Shown here piece after piece: positions 13,085-13,874 of a stretch of DNA of 13,874 bases. Within the stretch, counting starts at the first letter, position 1. The number at the start of each line of letters is the position of its first letter. The stretch comes from AC-50 sp035640455 (GTDB taxonomy: Bacteria; Actinomycetota; Thermoleophilia; Gaiellales; Gaiellaceae): NCBI GenBank assembly GCA_035640455.1, contig DASQWB010000152.1, positions 1 to 13,874 of the forward strand. Reading direction: 5' to 3'. Made by a program: the position numbers and the translations under genes. Under the pieces are notes generated by a model, which saw nothing but the letters and a program-made list of their open reading frames with translations, was not told the DNA's origin and searched no databases.

Positions 13085-13239
13085 CCAAGCGCCTCCCGAA
13101 GCCGGGCGCAGTACCGCGCCACCTCGGCCGGGTCGCTTACCGCCGCGTCGCCCCGGACCGGGAGGTCGCCGAGCTCGAGCGGCCCCTCGCCGCGGTGCTT
13201 CTCGCAGATCGCGCACGTCTCCGGTTCCGCCACGTGCAC
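13081..13239 (-). CDS. Small CxxC-containing protein, unknown
   Basis: A 52-residue open frame in the gap between ogt and pruA. It begins MHVAEPETCAICEKHRGEGP and ends EVARYCARLREALG: one CxxC pair (Cys9, Cys12), a lone Cys44 and a C-terminal helix. The opening CAICEKHRGEG resembles the N-terminus of some HIT-domain proteins, but the HxHxH triad and most of that fold are absent, so it is either a remnant or an independent metal-binding miniprotein. Support: its TGA overlaps the ogt ATG (ATGA), third codon positions are almost all G or C, and it starts 20 bp from the divergent pruA start, so it would be first in the ogt-whiA transcript. GTG at 13239 or 13233 are both possible starts. I do not recognise a function. 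Confidence 0.55.
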   Translation of the reverse strand: MHVAEPETCAICEKHRGEGPLELGDLPVRGDAAVSDPAEVARYCARLREALG

Positions 13240-13247
13240 GCAGTTTC

Positions 13248-13253
13248 TACAAT
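13248..13253 (+). promoter_or_regulatory. Putative -10 box of pruA (TACAAT)
   Basis: TACAAT matches 5 of 6 consensus bases and is separated from the pruA GTG by exactly 6 nt, which places the transcript start on the G of the start codon: a textbook leaderless arrangement. No -35 match was seen. It lies in a 20-bp divergent gap. Confidence 0.55.
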
Positions 13254-13259
13254 CGCCTC

Positions 13260-13874
13260 GTGAGCGCGCCGGGCATCTTCCGCCTTCCCGAGCCGAAGAA
13301 CGAGCCCGTCCGCGACTACGGGCCCGGCTCGCCCGAGCGCGAGGAGCTGCGCGTCCGGCTTACCGAGATGCAGCGCGAGCGGATCGAGATCCCGCTCGTC
13401 ATCGGCGACGAGGAAATCCGCACCGGGGACACGTTCGAAGCGGTCATGCCGCACGACAAGGACCACGTCCTCGCCGACGTGCACAAGGGCGGCCCCGAGC
13501 AGGTCGAGCGGGCGATCGGCGCCGCGCGCGAGGCCTGGCACGACTGGTCGCGCACGCCGTGGGAGGACCGGGCCGCGGTGCTCCTCCGCGCCGCGGAGCT
13601 CCTCGCCGGCCCGTGGCGCGCGACCCTCAACGCCGCGACGATGCTCAACCAGTCGAAGACGGCGCACCAGGCGGAGATCGACGCCGCCTGCGAGGTGATC
13701 GACTTCTGGCGCTTCAACCCGATCTTCATGCGGCGGATCTACGAGGAGCAGCCGATCTCCTCGCCGGGCGTCTGGAACCGGCTGGAGTACCGGCCGCTCG
13801 AGGGCTTCGTCTTCGCCGTCAGCCCGTTCAACTTCACCGCGATCGGCGCCAACCTCTCGACCTCGCCCGCGCTG
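13260..13874 (+). CDS. pruA: Delta-1-pyrroline-5-carboxylate dehydrogenase, 5' part
   Basis: Oxidises glutamate gamma-semialdehyde (from proline) to glutamate with NAD; aldehyde dehydrogenase superfamily. The first 205 residues are in the window and the frame is open to the edge. Seen: the family N-terminus PEPKNEPVRDYGPGSPERE (10-28), AIGAAREAWHDWSRTPWEDR (85-104), NAATMLNQSKTAHQAEIDAA (124-143), SSPGVWNRLEYRPLEGFVFA (167-186) and SPFNFTAIGANL (188-199, start of the NAD-binding region). The catalytic Cys and Glu lie beyond the window. The extended N-terminus and the QSKT...EIDAACE stretch separate it from generic aldehyde dehydrogenases. The GTG start at 13260 is supported by the TACAAT box 6 nt upstream; no Shine-Dalgarno is seen. 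A proline dehydrogenase partner would be expected nearby but is not visible here. Confidence 0.92.
   Translation, partial: MSAPGIFRLPEPKNEPVRDYGPGSPEREELRVRLTEMQRERIEIPLVIGDEEIRTGDTFEAVMPHDKDHVLADVHKGGPEQVERAIGAAREAWHDWSRTPWEDRAAVLLRAAELLAGPWRATLNAATMLNQSKTAHQAEIDAACEVIDFWRFNPIFMRRIYEEQPISSPGVWNRLEYRPLEGFVFAVSPFNFTAIGANLSTSPAL

Noticed and set aside
12626..13216. A longer Ogt starting at 13216
   Set aside because: The ATG at 13084 has a good Shine-Dalgarno and gives a normal N-terminus; the extension is Arg/Gly-rich shadow of the CxxC frame.
1..13874. tRNA or rRNA genes, CRISPR arrays, prophage, transposase or toxin-antitoxin genes
   Set aside because: Looked for on both strands by eye; no cloverleaf with a T-loop signature, spacer-repeat array or such protein was found.

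Overview
The window is very GC-rich (about 70% or more by eye) and densely coded. It carries many GTG and TTG starts, 4-bp stop/start overlaps and a whiA gene, which together point to an actinobacterium. The trimmed enzymes, the degenerate ArgRS signature and the short lipoprotein fit a deep-branching class such as Thermoleophilia. That placement rests on remembered family features, not on a search.

Layout. (1) A class I fructose-bisphosphate aldolase (+) faces glpX (-) across a 180-bp spacer with two strong hairpins and a 15-bp direct repeat. (2) glpX, argS and a TrkA/RCK-type channel gene lie on the minus strand. A 157-bp element bounded by 15-bp inverted repeats separates argS from the channel gene and supplies the argS start codon. 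(3) A divergent plus-strand set follows: a DUF3467 protein, a calcineurin-like phosphoesterase and a small lipoprotein that overlaps it out of frame. (4) A long minus-strand block reads, in transcription order, small CxxC protein, ogt, whiA, a 318-bp structured spacer, gap, pgk, a 245-bp spacer with hairpins, tpiA, gpmI, ECF sigma factor. (5) The 5' part of a delta-1-pyrroline-5-carboxylate dehydrogenase gene (+) runs off the right edge.

Working together. Aldolase, GlpX, TpiA, Gap, Pgk and GpmI cover almost the whole reversible triose and hexose-bisphosphate trunk of glycolysis and gluconeogenesis, from fructose 6-phosphate (via GlpX) to 2-phosphoglycerate. No phosphofructokinase, enolase or pyruvate kinase is present here. 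gap/pgk overlap by GTGA and tpiA/gpmI overlap by 25 nt, so translation is probably coupled. whiA just upstream of gap-pgk-tpi matches a known actinobacterial gene order.

Regulation. Several genes (glpX, the channel gene, the DUF3467 gene, the sigma factor gene, tpiA, pruA) have a TAnnnT-like -10 hexamer only 6-9 nt before a GTG or TTG start and no Shine-Dalgarno sequence, as expected for leaderless mRNAs. gap and ogt instead have clear Shine-Dalgarno sequences. The features most worth a second look are the ArgRS lacking both His of HIGH, the structured RNA-like spacer before gap, the inverted-repeat element at argS, and the unrecognised CxxC microprotein coupled to ogt.
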